From assembly GCA_964370985.1 (NCBI GenBank), contig CAYJLE010000002.1, positions 1 through 64,000 on the forward strand: DNA of 64,000 bases. Direction: 5' to 3'. The translations under genes were made by a program, and so were the position numbers. The notes under the pieces were generated by a model. The model did no database searches. It worked only from the letters and a program-made list of their open reading frames with translations, and had not been told where the DNA came from. The stretch's first letter is position 1. Each line of letters begins with the position of its first letter. The stretch comes from JAHDVS01 sp964370985. Its GTDB lineage: Bacteria; Actinomycetota; Thermoleophilia; Gaiellales; Gaiellaceae. This document shows, piece after piece, positions 51,745 through 59,899 of this stretch.

Positions 51745-52856
51745 TCAGACGACGGCCACGCCGCTTCCGGCCTCGACCCGGCCGATGCGCGCGAGGAACA
51801 GCCCGCGCGAGCGGAACGCCGCTTCGAGCACGGCGACCCGCTCCCCCGGCAGGCACACGAGCAGGCCGCCCGCGGTCTGCGGGTCGTACCCGAGCGCGGC
51901 CACCTCCTCGCTGTCAGGCGCGGGGTCGAGCGCGCGGGCGGCGCAGTCGCCGTTTCGGCGGGGCCCCCCCCGGGGGCGGGCCCCCCCCCCCGGGTGTCGG
52001 GGGGGGGGGCGGGGGCGGGGGGGGCTTTGGGGGGGTGGGGGCGGCCCCCGGGGGGGGCGCGGCGCGCGCGCGCCGCCTCGCGCGCCCCCGGGAGCCAGGG
52101 CAGCCGCTCGCCCTCGATGAGGAGGCGCACCCCGCTTCGCTCCGCCACCTCGCGTCCGTGCCCGAACAGCCCGAACCCGGTCACGTCGGTGACGGCGTTC
52201 GGCTCGAACGGGCGCAGCGCCTCCGCCGCGGCGCCGTCGAGCGTCGACATCGACGCGACCGCGGCGGCGAGCTCGGGTTCCCCGAGCAGCCCCTCCCGCG
52301 CCGCGGCCAGGACGAGGCCCGTGCCGAGGCGCTTCGTCAGCAGAAGCGCGTCGCCCGGCCGCGCGCCGCTCTTCCGCCAGACCGCGTCGGGGTGCACGAT
52401 GCCGACGACGGCGAGGCCGTACTTGGGCTCGCTGTCGCGAATCGTGTGGCCGCCCGCGAGGATCGCGCCGGCCTCCGCGACCTTGGTCGCAGCCGAGTCG
52501 AGGATGGCGCGCACCGTGTCGAGGGGAAGTTCCTCCGGGAACGCCGCGATCGAGAGCGCGACGAGCGGCCTGCCGCCCATCGCGAACACGTCGTTCAGCG
52601 CGTTCGCTGCCGCGATCGCCCCGAACGCCCCCGGGTCGTCGACCATCGGGGGGAAGAAGTCGGTCGTGAGCACGACCGCCCGCTCGGCGTCGAGCCGGTA
52701 GACGGCGGCGTCGTCGGGAGGGTCGAGCCCGACGAGCAGGTCCGCGGAGGCGGCGGGCGCGTAACCGGCCAGCAGCTTCTCGAGCAGGGCCGCGGAGTAC
52801 TTCGCCGCGCAGCCACCACCGGCTTCGAGGCCTACGAGGCCCGCGCCCGTCTCCAC
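51745..52856 (-). CDS. selD: Selenide, water dikinase (selenophosphate synthetase), frameshifted
   Basis: SelD makes selenophosphate from selenide and ATP for Sec-tRNA synthesis. The N-terminus has GGGCAAKYSAALLEKLLA, corresponding to the G-C-x-x-K active-site region (Cys and Lys kept). ANALNDVFAMGGRPLVALSI, AILAGGHTIRDSEPKYGLAV and NAVTDVTGFGLFGHGREVAE are specific. A GC-run at 51961-52090 disrupts the middle; downstream, in another frame, GYDPQTAGGLLVCLPGERVA is the standard SelD C-terminus. Total length is not a multiple of three. The break is probably a sequence error. It starts GTG 52856, 15 bases after the rhodanese gene. Confidence 0.88.
51961..52090. other. Low-complexity poly-G/C tract, probable assembly error
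   Basis: Runs of C and G up to 11 bases with almost no A or T are unlike anything else in the window and disrupt the selD frame. They look like a mis-called or mis-assembled segment replacing normal selD codons. Both flanking parts of selD are normal. Confidence 0.8.
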
Positions 52857-52870
52857 GTGCCGCCGCGGGG

Positions 52871-53722
52871 CTACGGGCCCCTCGCGATCGGGACGTCCAC
52901 GAGGTTGCCCCACTCGGTCCAGGAGCCGTCGTAGTTGCGCACGCTCTCGAAGCCGAGCAGCTCGCGCAGCACGAACCACGTGTGTGCGCTGCGCTCGCCG
53001 ATACGGCAGTACGCGACGACCTCCTTGCCGGGCGTGACGCCCTTGCTGCCGTAGATGTCGCGCAGCTCGTCCGCGGGTCGGAAGGTGCCGTCGTCTTTGA
53101 CCGCGAGCGCCCAGGGAATCGAGGCGGCCGTCGGGATGTGGCCTGCCCGCTGCGCGCCCTCCTGCTCGTAGCCGGGCGGAGCGATCAGGTCGCCCGCGTA
53201 CTCGCCGGGGCTGCGGACGTCGACGAGGGCTCGGCCGTCGTCGCCGATCCACGCCCGCACCTGGTCGCGGTAGGCGCGGATCGACTCGTCGCGCTCCCCG
53301 GCCGCGTACGCACGGGGCTGTGGCTCGGGCACCTGCACCGTCAGCTCACGACCCTCGTCGATCCACTTCTGACGGCCCCCGTTCAGGATCCGCACGTCCG
53401 CGTGCCCGTAGATCTTCAGGTACCAGTACGCGTAGGCGGCGAACCAGTTGTTCTTGTCGCCGTAGAGGACGACGGTGGTGTCGCTCGCCACGCCGCGTGC
53501 GCCGAGCAAGCGCTCGAACGTCTCGCGATCGACCAGGTCGCGCTCGACGGGGTCCTGGAGGTCGTCGCGCCAGTGGAGCTTGACGGCACCCGAGATGTGC
53601 CCCTCGTCGTAGAGGTCGGGGTTCTCGTCGACCTCCGCGACGACCACGCCCGGATCGTCCAGGCGGGTCGCCAACCAGTCGGTCGAGACGAGGACGGGCT
53701 TCGCGTAACCCTTCTCGGCCAT
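52871..53722 (-). CDS. Thiosulfate sulfurtransferase (two-domain rhodanese)
   Basis: A 283-aa rhodanese with two domains: LVSTDWLATRLDDPGVVVAE, DEGHISGAVKLHWRDDLQDP in the inactive N-terminal half, and catalytic Cys in VVAYCRIGERSAHTWFVLRE in the C-terminal half. It transfers sulfane sulfur. Placement directly before selD (15 bases) suggests the same transcript; rhodaneses can handle selenium as well. The start ATG 53722 has GGGAGG upstream; GTG 53728 is possible. Confidence 0.92.
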   Translation of the reverse strand: MAEKGYAKPVLVSTDWLATRLDDPGVVVAEVDENPDLYDEGHISGAVKLHWRDDLQDPVERDLVDRETFERLLGARGVASDTTVVLYGDKNNWFAAYAYWYLKIYGHADVRILNGGRQKWIDEGRELTVQVPEPQPRAYAAGERDESIRAYRDQVRAWIGDDGRALVDVRSPGEYAGDLIAPPGYEQEGAQRAGHIPTAASIPWALAVKDDGTFRPADELRDIYGSKGVTPGKEVVAYCRIGERSAHTWFVLRELLGFESVRNYDGSWTEWGNLVDVPIARGP

Positions 53723-53736
53723 CGGCACCTCCCGTA

Positions 53737-53751
53737 CTTCAAAGAGTGAAG
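53737..53751 (-). promoter_or_regulatory. Inverted repeat before the rhodanese-selD operon
   Basis: CTTCA-aagag-TGAAG, a 5-bp dyad 15 bases upstream of the rhodanese start. Similar GAAG/CTTC half sites occur before the HTH-TPR gene at 56436, which may be chance. Confidence 0.3.
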
Positions 53752-53821
53752 CGTCGCAGTCGGATCCAGCTTAGGCACGGCGTCACCCTGCCGCAAGGGC
53801 GCGCCAGGGCGGGACGGCAGC

Positions 53822-54787
53822 TCAGAGCAGCAGCTCTCGCACCGCCCGCTCGAGCTCGGCGACGGTGACGAGCCCCTCGAAGCGGGCCGCGACGAGCCCG
53901 TCGGCGTCGACGAGGAACGTGTACGGCTCGGTCGGCAGCCCCCATTCCCGCACCCAGCGGTTGAAGCCGCGGTCGGGGTCGTTGCCCTCGTAGATCTCGA
54001 CGTGGATGAACCGAACGCGGTCGCTCGCGAGCTGCTGCCGGACCTCGTCGACGACGGCGACCGCCGGGCCGCAGACCCGGCTCTGGCAATACTTGGGCGT
54101 GGCGAAGACGACCACGAAGGGCACCCCGTCTGCGAGGGCGCCCTTGACGGAGTGGCGCAGCAGCTCCACGTCGGGCGGATTCGCCGTCGTGATGTCCTCC
54201 GCGAAGCCGTCCGCGAGGGTCGGCGTGTCGGAGGGGATTGCCGGGTCGCCGATCCCCGGGGCCGCGGAGCGCTCGCGAACCTCGATCTGGCCGACGGCCT
54301 GGAGATCGGTTCCTTCGGGCTCGACGAGGAGCGTGTAGAGGCCGGGCGCGGGGAGATCGAGGTGCGTCACCCAGACCGACGGCGACGCGAGCTCGTCGTT
54401 GCCCTCGCCGGGGGTGCCGACGTCGAGATCCTCGGCCGTCCCCTCCAGGGTCGGGACAGCGTCGAGGTCGCCCCGCACGGCGGCGACACGCGCGCGCGGC
54501 GCGTGCACGACCTGCCCGTCGGGGCGGAGGACGAGGAAGCTGATCCGGTTTTCCCCGACCGCGAAGTCGGAGCTGCCGAGAACGAGCGCTACGTCCTCGC
54601 CCGGCCGCTCCGCGAGCAGCGCTCGGATCGAGCCCGCGGGCGCCGGCGTCGTGTCCGTCACCGCTGCGATCGTCTCGACGATGGCAGCGCCCGCGTCACC
54701 CTCGCCGCGGCCTTCGCCCCCGGCGCCGCACGCCGCCGCGAGGGCGGCGAACGCCGTGACGAGGGCAACGAGGCCGAGCGCGCGCAC
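53822..54787 (-). CDS. Thioredoxin-fold lipoprotein
   Basis: A 321-aa protein with lipobox VTAFAALAAACGAGG. Residues about 45-190 are a beta-rich domain with VALVLGSSDFAVGENRISFL. Residues 210-321 are thioredoxin-like: VPFVVVFATPKYCQSRVCGP, with the Cys pair spaced C-x4-C rather than CxxC, then RFIHVEIYEGNDP and TEPYTFLVDADGLVAARFEG. A membrane-anchored redox or metal-handling (Sco/TlpA-like) role is possible; the wider Cys spacing is odd. It starts GTG 54787. Confidence 0.78.
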   Translation of the reverse strand: MRALGLVALVTAFAALAAACGAGGEGRGEGDAGAAIVETIAAVTDTTPAPAGSIRALLAERPGEDVALVLGSSDFAVGENRISFLVLRPDGQVVHAPRARVAAVRGDLDAVPTLEGTAEDLDVGTPGEGNDELASPSVWVTHLDLPAPGLYTLLVEPEGTDLQAVGQIEVRERSAAPGIGDPAIPSDTPTLADGFAEDITTANPPDVELLRHSVKGALADGVPFVVVFATPKYCQSRVCGPAVAVVDEVRQQLASDRVRFIHVEIYEGNDPDRGFNRWVREWGLPTEPYTFLVDADGLVAARFEGLVTVAELERAVRELLL

Positions 54788-54826
54788 GCCTTCCGAGTGT
54801 AGCCAGGGCGCAGCGCGCCCCGGCCG

Positions 54827-54928
54827 CTAGGCGAGCTGGGCGAGAATGAGCCCGAGCGCCGTGAGCCAGAGCGTGACGAGCGTGACGAGCACGAAGGCCA
54901 GGGGGCGGAGCGAGGGGCGCTGCTCCAT
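54827..54928 (-). CDS. Possible small membrane peptide, 33 aa
   Basis: ATG 54928 opens MEQRPSLRPLAFVLVTLVTL and then WLTALGLILAQLA. It is one hydrophobic helix after a short charged start, without a clear ribosome site. It lies downstream of the second HTH-TPR gene and a better peptide candidate. Confidence 0.35.
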   Translation of the reverse strand: MEQRPSLRPLAFVLVTLVTLWLTALGLILAQLA

Positions 54929-55016
54929 GGTCGAGACCGACGGCGACTGCTCCACGGCGCGTGGACTTCACCGTCAGGGCCGCGACTCCTGCCGCAGCGC
55001 CGGGTCGCGCGCCGTA

Positions 55017-55103
55017 CTAGCGGCCGTCGCACATGCCGGCGCCGAAGACGGCGACGACGAGGGCGAGCGTCACGAGCAGGACGAGGACGCGAGCCTTGGT
55101 CAC
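55017..55103 (-). CDS. Short secreted-peptide-like ORF downstream of an HTH-TPR regulator
   Basis: GTG 55103 is preceded by AAGGAGGTGA, an almost perfect anti-Shine-Dalgarno match with eight bases spacing, among the best ribosome sites in the window. The product, 28 aa, reads MTKARVLVLLVTLALVVAVF then GAGMCDGR: basic start, hydrophobic core and a short tail with one Cys. It follows the HTH-TPR gene by 19 bases on the same strand, the usual place for the peptide of an RRNPP pair. A lipoprotein-like small secreted peptide is the alternative. Confidence 0.6.
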   Translation of the reverse strand: MTKARVLVLLVTLALVVAVFGAGMCDGR

Positions 55104-55122
55104 GATAGTCACCTCCTTCCCC

Positions 55123-56436
55123 CTAGAAGCGAACGTCCTGGAGCGCCTCAGCGGCGTGCTTGTAGCGGCGAGCGGCCGCGCGGTCATCGCCCTTGCGGGT
55201 CGCGAGGTCGCCCTGCGCGATCCAGGCCATGGCACGGTGGCTCGCCGAGGAGAGCTGCTCGAAGCTGACCTCGGCCTCACCGAGGGCAACCGCAGCCTCG
55301 TCGAGGCGGTCTTGCTCGAGGAGCGCCCGGCCGAGCACGACTTGCGCGTTGCCGATCTCGTCGAGGAAGTCGACGCGCCCGGCGAGCAACTCGAGTGCCT
55401 GGCGCGCCTGCTGCTCGGCGAGCTCCGGCTTGCCGGTGCGCAGGTGCACCTGCGCGAGCGAGGAGATCGCCTGAGCGGCGTCCGCGTCGCTGCCCACCTC
55501 GAGCGCGGTCGCGAACGCCTTCGTCAGATAGCCGATCGCCCGCTCGGGCCGGCCGAGCAGCACGGAGAGGCCGCCAAGGTTATTGAGCAGCCTCCCGACG
55601 CTCTGGCGGTCGGCGAGCTCTTCGTAGATTGCCTTCGCGCGCTCGGCGTAGGAGCGGGCCAGCACGTACTGTCCGAAGCGCTCGGCGACCAGGGAGGCCT
55701 GGAAGAACACGTGGGCGACCGTGTGGCGGTCGTTCAGCCCCTCGGCCAGCTCGAGCGCGCGCTCGATGTCCTCCCGGGCTGCCTCGTAGTCGCGCTCCCG
55801 CCGGTAGCAGCGCGAGCGCCACTCGAGGATGTGCGCCCGCAGGCGGTCGCACGGGAGGCCCGATCGCTCGGCGAGGGCGAGTGCCTCGGCGAGGAGGGCC
55901 GAGGCGGTCGAGATGGACGAGAGCTTGTAGCGGCAGACGCCGATCCGGTACAGCACCTCGGCCCGGTCGAGGTCGGTGAACTGCCGCGTGTCCGCAACGG
56001 TGCGTCCGCGCTCGAGCAGCGCGAGCGCCTCGCGGAGCTCGCCGCGATACGTGCGGGCCCACGACTCGGCGAGGAGGCCCCGCAGCTCGAGCTCCGGTGC
56101 AGGGTAGACGAGCCCCCCGAGGAGCTCGATCGTCTCGTCCCAACGGCCAGCCTCGCTCGCGGCCTCGGCGCGTGCGACCGCTCCGTCGACCCTGAGCCGC
56201 TCGGCCGCGGCGACGCCGGTCGTGAGGTAGCCGGGGTCGGTGCCCAGCCGCCCGGCGAGCCATTCGAGGGTGTGCGCGGTCGGCCGGGTCTTGCCGCGCT
56301 CGATCTGGCTCACGTACTCCTTCGTGAACCGCTCGCCCGCGAGGCTCGCCTGGCTGAGGCCGAGGCCGAGTCTCAGCGCGCGCACTCGCTCGCCGAGCGT
56401 CCGGGCTGCCTCCGTCGCCTGCGTGCTCGTGATCAT
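55123..56436 (-). CDS. HTH-TPR transcriptional regulator (RRNPP-like), second copy
   Basis: A 437-aa protein with an XRE HTH (GERVRALRLGLGLSQASLAG, VSQIERGKTRPTAHTLEWLA, YLTTGVAAAERL) and then TPR repeats up to the C-terminus (EVLYRIGVCRYKLSSISTAS; SVGRLLNNLGGLSVLLGRPE; LAEQQARQALELLAGRVDFL). It has the same layout as the protein at 46904. ATG 56436 is preferred; a longer frame to 56478 has no support. A -10-like TATACT on the minus strand (56458-56453) just upstream would give a nearly leaderless mRNA. A micro-ORF with a strong ribosome site follows it. Confidence 0.85.
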   Translation of the reverse strand: MITSTQATEAARTLGERVRALRLGLGLSQASLAGERFTKEYVSQIERGKTRPTAHTLEWLAGRLGTDPGYLTTGVAAAERLRVDGAVARAEAASEAGRWDETIELLGGLVYPAPELELRGLLAESWARTYRGELREALALLERGRTVADTRQFTDLDRAEVLYRIGVCRYKLSSISTASALLAEALALAERSGLPCDRLRAHILEWRSRCYRRERDYEAAREDIERALELAEGLNDRHTVAHVFFQASLVAERFGQYVLARSYAERAKAIYEELADRQSVGRLLNNLGGLSVLLGRPERAIGYLTKAFATALEVGSDADAAQAISSLAQVHLRTGKPELAEQQARQALELLAGRVDFLDEIGNAQVVLGRALLEQDRLDEAAVALGEAEVSFEQLSSASHRAMAWIAQGDLATRKGDDRAAARRYKHAAEALQDVRF

Positions 56437-56709
56437 CGCCACCCGGGTGTGAAGTATAGGGACTTCTCCATGCTTCACCTAACTACTTGACTTATTCGGA
56501 CATGGCGTTATAGTCCGGTTCTCTTCGCATCCGAACGGGACGCCAGGTCGGGTGCGGGGATCCGTGGCGACACATGGCCCGGAGACGCGGCTGGGCCGCA
56601 GAGCCGCTCTCCGGGTCGTCGCCTGCACGCGTGCCCGCACGCTCACGTGCATCGGCACCGTCAGGCACGGGCCCCTCCTACGAACGGGGGATCCGTCAGT
56701 CGGGCGGGC

Positions 56710-57330
56710 TCAGGCCTGGCCGGTCAGCCAGCGGCGCCGCGACGCGGCGATCTCGGGAAGATCCGCGTCGAGCAGCCCCCCGCCGAGCCAGCCGCCGACC
56801 GCGTTCAGGAACCCGATTGCGAGGAAGACCCACGCCTCGGCCCTGGCGTCCCGGTCGGGCGGGACCCCGCCTTCGGCCTGCGCACGGCGGATCACGTCGG
56901 CGATGAAGCTGTGCACGCTGCGCATGTGCTCCAGCATGTAGGCCCGGATGGGAGGGTCGTCGCTGGCTTCGGCGATCGCCTGCACCCAGAGGCAGTGCAC
57001 GACGACCCGGTCGTCCGACTCCCGGAACGAGCGCGCCATCGCGGCGAGCCAGCCTGCCGGGTCGGGCTCGCCGGCCACCGCCTGCTCCCACAGCCCGCGC
57101 ACGCCGCTCCAGCTCTCCCGGAGGCAGGCGATGTAGAGGTCGCGCTTGGAGTCGAAGTGGCGATAGAGGATCGGCTCGGTGACTCCGGCGGCGCGGGCGA
57201 TCTCGGCGGTCGTCGTTCCCCGGTAGCTGCCCTGCGAGAACACGCGGCTGGCGCACGCGAGCAGGTCGGCCCGCCGTTCGGGCGCCGGCAGGCGCTTGCG
57301 CGACTCCTGCCCCGGATGCGGCGCCGTCAT
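56710..57330 (-). CDS. TetR-family repressor
   Basis: A 206-aa regulator with the TetR HTH (RADLLACASRVFSQGSYRGT, TTAEIARAAGVTEPILYRHF) and a helical ligand-binding part. It overlaps the MFS gene stop by four bases (ATGA) and is the second gene of that operon, so it probably represses the exporter in response to its substrate. Confidence 0.9.
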   Translation of the reverse strand: MTAPHPGQESRKRLPAPERRADLLACASRVFSQGSYRGTTTAEIARAAGVTEPILYRHFDSKRDLYIACLRESWSGVRGLWEQAVAGEPDPAGWLAAMARSFRESDDRVVVHCLWVQAIAEASDDPPIRAYMLEHMRSVHSFIADVIRRAQAEGGVPPDRDARAEAWVFLAIGFLNAVGGWLGGGLLDADLPEIAASRRRWLTGQA

Positions 57331-58766
57331 CTCGCGGCTCCGAGGGGGCGCGCGGCCCCCGCGGCCGGGCTGTGGCGGATCAGGGCGGCAGCGGTCAGTG
57401 CTCCGGCGAAGGCGATCACGGCGGCGACGAGCAGAGCGAGCTGGAAGCCGTCGACGAACGCCTGCTCCGGGCTGGCACCGGCGGCGAGCGAGCGTGCCTG
57501 CCGAGAGGAGAGGATCGCCCCCATGAGCGCGATTCCCAGCGCGCCTCCGATCTGGCGCGACGTGTTCAGGGCGCCCGAGGCGACCCCGGCCTTCGCCACC
57601 GGTGCGGCGCCCATCACGGCGGCGCTCATCGGCGTCATCACGGATGCCATGCCGAAGCCGCCGATCACGAGGGCCGGAACCATGTCCCAGAAGCCCGAGC
57701 TCACGCCGAGCCGCGAGAAGAGGACGAGCGAGATACCGACGAGCGTCAGGCCACCGGCCATCAGCCAGCGAGAGCCGACGCTGTCGGACAGCTTCCCCGC
57801 CGGGGGCGCGATCAGGATGATCAGCACGGTCATCGGCAGGAAGATCGCGCCGGCCTGGACGGGTGAGTAGTCGAGGACCTGCTGCACGAACAGCGACATG
57901 AAGAAGAACACGCCGAACATCGCGAGCGTGACGAGGAAGGCGACGATGTTGCCGCCGGTGAACGTCGAGGAGCGAAACAGCGACAGGTCGAGCATCGGCG
58001 CCCGACGGCGGTGCTCGATCAGGGCGAACGCGAGCAGGGCGATTGCCGAGGCAACGAACAGGCCGATGATCGCCGGCGACGTCCAGCCGTAGCGGTTCGC
58101 CTCGATCAGCGCGAACGTGAGCGCGAACAGGCCCGCCCCGGAGGCCAGCAACCCGGGTAGGTCGAGGCTCTGCTCGTGCGAGGTGTCGCGCGACTCCTCG
58201 ATGATGACGCGGCCCGCGAGCACCCCGACCACGCCGACCGGCACATTGACGAAGAAGATCCAGCTCCAGTCGGCGTGCTCGGTCAGGAGACCGCCCACGA
58301 GCGGGCCGATCGCGAGCGCCATCGCGGACACCCCGGCCCAGATCCCGATCGCGAGCCCGCGCTCCTCGGGTGGGAAGGTCGCGCTGATGATCGCAAGCGT
58401 CGCCGGCATCATCAGCGCTGCGCCGACGCCCTGGACGGTGCGCGCGACGATCAGCATCTCGGCGCTGGTCGCAAGCCCGCAGGCGAGCGAGGCGGCGGCG
58501 AACACGGCCAGGCCGAGGAGGAAGATCCGTCGCCGGCCGAGCAGGTCGGCGAGCTTGCCGCCGGAGAGCAGCAGCACCGCGAACGTGAGGGCGTAGGCGC
58601 TGACCACCCACTCGAGCTCGGAGATCCCGGCGTTCAGGCTGCGCTGGATCGACGGCAGGGCGACGTTCACGATCGTGTTGTCGAGCATGATCATGAACAG
58701 CGAGAACGAGACGGCTCCCAGCGTCCACCACTTGCGTCTCTCGCTCTGAAGGATCCTCGCGCGCAT
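57327..58766 (-). CDS. MFS drug exporter (EmrB/QacA, DHA2 type, 14 TM)
   Basis: A 479-aa transporter: WWTLGAVSFSLFMIMLDNTI then VNVALPSIQRSLNAGISELE (the LDxTIVNVALP motif of DHA2), GKLADLLGRRRIFLLGLAVF and GIWAGVSAMALAIGPLVGGL (motif C). About 14 hydrophobic segments are present. The start is ATG 58766; GTG 58784 is an alternative. It probably expels lipophilic compounds. Confidence 0.9.
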   Translation of the reverse strand: MRARILQSERRKWWTLGAVSFSLFMIMLDNTIVNVALPSIQRSLNAGISELEWVVSAYALTFAVLLLSGGKLADLLGRRRIFLLGLAVFAAASLACGLATSAEMLIVARTVQGVGAALMMPATLAIISATFPPEERGLAIGIWAGVSAMALAIGPLVGGLLTEHADWSWIFFVNVPVGVVGVLAGRVIIEESRDTSHEQSLDLPGLLASGAGLFALTFALIEANRYGWTSPAIIGLFVASAIALLAFALIEHRRRAPMLDLSLFRSSTFTGGNIVAFLVTLAMFGVFFFMSLFVQQVLDYSPVQAGAIFLPMTVLIILIAPPAGKLSDSVGSRWLMAGGLTLVGISLVLFSRLGVSSGFWDMVPALVIGGFGMASVMTPMSAAVMGAAPVAKAGVASGALNTSRQIGGALGIALMGAILSSRQARSLAAGASPEQAFVDGFQLALLVAAVIAFAGALTAAALIRHSPAAGAARPLGAAR

Positions 58767-58771
58767 GGAAA

Positions 58772-58794
58772 AGTTAGTCCTCACTAGGTTAGCT
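58772..58794 (-). promoter_or_regulatory. Operator-like dyad before the MFS-TetR operon
   Basis: AGTTAGTCC-tcac-TAGGTTAGCT is an imperfect dyad (AG-TA...TA-CT half sites with TAGT/ACTA inside) located 6-28 bases upstream of the MFS start. TetR repressors of exporter operons usually bind such sites. Confidence 0.45.
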
Positions 58795-58836
58795 ATTCGT
58801 GCGCGAGCGCGTCAAGGCCGCGAGTAGGGTGCCCGG

Positions 58837-59886
58837 GTGCTCGCTCCCGACGCGTACGCCGGCGCCCGCGTCGCCGGCTACCTCGACACTGCGACCTACG
58901 GGCTGCCGCCGAATGCCACGGTGTCGGCTCTCGAGGAGGCGATCGGCTGCTGGCGCTCCGGGCAGGACTGGGCCGGCTGGGAGGCAGCCGGCGAGGCCTG
59001 CCGCGCGCTCTTCGCGCGCATCGTCGGAGCGCGGGCCGAGGACGTGGCGATCGTCCCGGCGGTCTCGGTTGCCGCCGGGATCGTCGCCGCGAGCCTCGGG
59101 GGCGGCCCGGGCGACAACGTCGTCTGCTACGGGCACGAGTTCCAGTCGGGGCTGTTCCCCTGGCTCCAGCTCGAGCGCACCGGGGTGGAGGTGCGCCTGC
59201 GCCCGCTCGACCAGCTCGCCGGCGCGGTTGACGCCCGAACGCGCCTCGTCGCGGTCAGCACTGTCCAGTCCGCCGATGGGCGCCGCGCCGACCTCGGCGC
59301 TCTCCGCGACACCGGGGTGCCGCTGTTTCTCGACGCGACCCAGTCCGCCGGTGCGCTCCCGGTCGACCTCGACGGTGTCGACTTCCTGGTCGCCGCCGCC
59401 TACAAGTGGCTGCTCTGCCCGCGCGGCCTCGCATTTCTCCATGTCCGGAGAGACCGGCTCGGCGACGTCGATCCCTGGCTCGCCGGCTGGAAGTCGACCG
59501 ACGACGTGTACGAGCGCTTCTACGGACCCCCGCTGAACCTGACGCCGGACGCGCGGCGCCTCGACACGTCCCTGCCCTGGCTCCTCGCCGCGGGCGGACG
59601 CGCCAGCCTCGAGCTGATCGCCGGGCTCGGCGTCGAGCGGATCGCGGCCCACGATCTGGCCCTCGCCTCGCGCTTCTGCGCCCGGCTCGGGATCCCGGAG
59701 ACCGGCTCTCCCATCGTCCAGGTCGAGGCGGAGGACGCGATGAGCGCCGTGGAGCGCCTGCGCGAGGCCGGCGTCAGGTGCACGGCACGCGCGGGCGCGC
59801 TTCGCTTCGCGTTCCACCTCTACAACGACGAGGCCGACGTCGATCGCGCCGTCGAGGCGATCGGCGGCTCGCGGCTACCGGAGTAG
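58837..59886 (+). CDS. Class V aminotransferase/cysteine desulfurase-like enzyme
   Basis: A 349-aa PLP enzyme: LDTATYGLPPNATVSALEEA, FLDATQSAGALPVDLDGVDF (Asp and Gln contacts) and the Schiff-base Lys in AAAYKWLLCPRGLAFLHVRR. The closest pattern is the SufS/CsdA/isopenicillin-N-epimerase group; the desulfurase catalytic Cys loop near the C-terminus is not obvious, so it may not be a desulfurase. It starts GTG or ATG at 58837. Confidence 0.82.
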   Translation: MLAPDAYAGARVAGYLDTATYGLPPNATVSALEEAIGCWRSGQDWAGWEAAGEACRALFARIVGARAEDVAIVPAVSVAAGIVAASLGGGPGDNVVCYGHEFQSGLFPWLQLERTGVEVRLRPLDQLAGAVDARTRLVAVSTVQSADGRRADLGALRDTGVPLFLDATQSAGALPVDLDGVDFLVAAAYKWLLCPRGLAFLHVRRDRLGDVDPWLAGWKSTDDVYERFYGPPLNLTPDARRLDTSLPWLLAAGGRASLELIAGLGVERIAAHDLALASRFCARLGIPETGSPIVQVEAEDAMSAVERLREAGVRCTARAGALRFAFHLYNDEADVDRAVEAIGGSRLPE

Positions 59887-59899
59887 CGCCGGGCGGCTG

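Noticed and set aside
56475..56520. Plus-strand promoter TTGACT-16-TATAGT near 56485
   Set aside because: The boxes look good, but no plausible plus-strand gene follows; the next genes are on the minus strand. Possibly chance or a non-coding RNA start, too weak to list.
58837..59886. Selenocysteine lyase, to fit the selenium theme
   Set aside because: The class V aminotransferase fold is shared by many enzymes and I see no feature specific for Sec lyase; keeping it as a general PLP enzyme is safer.
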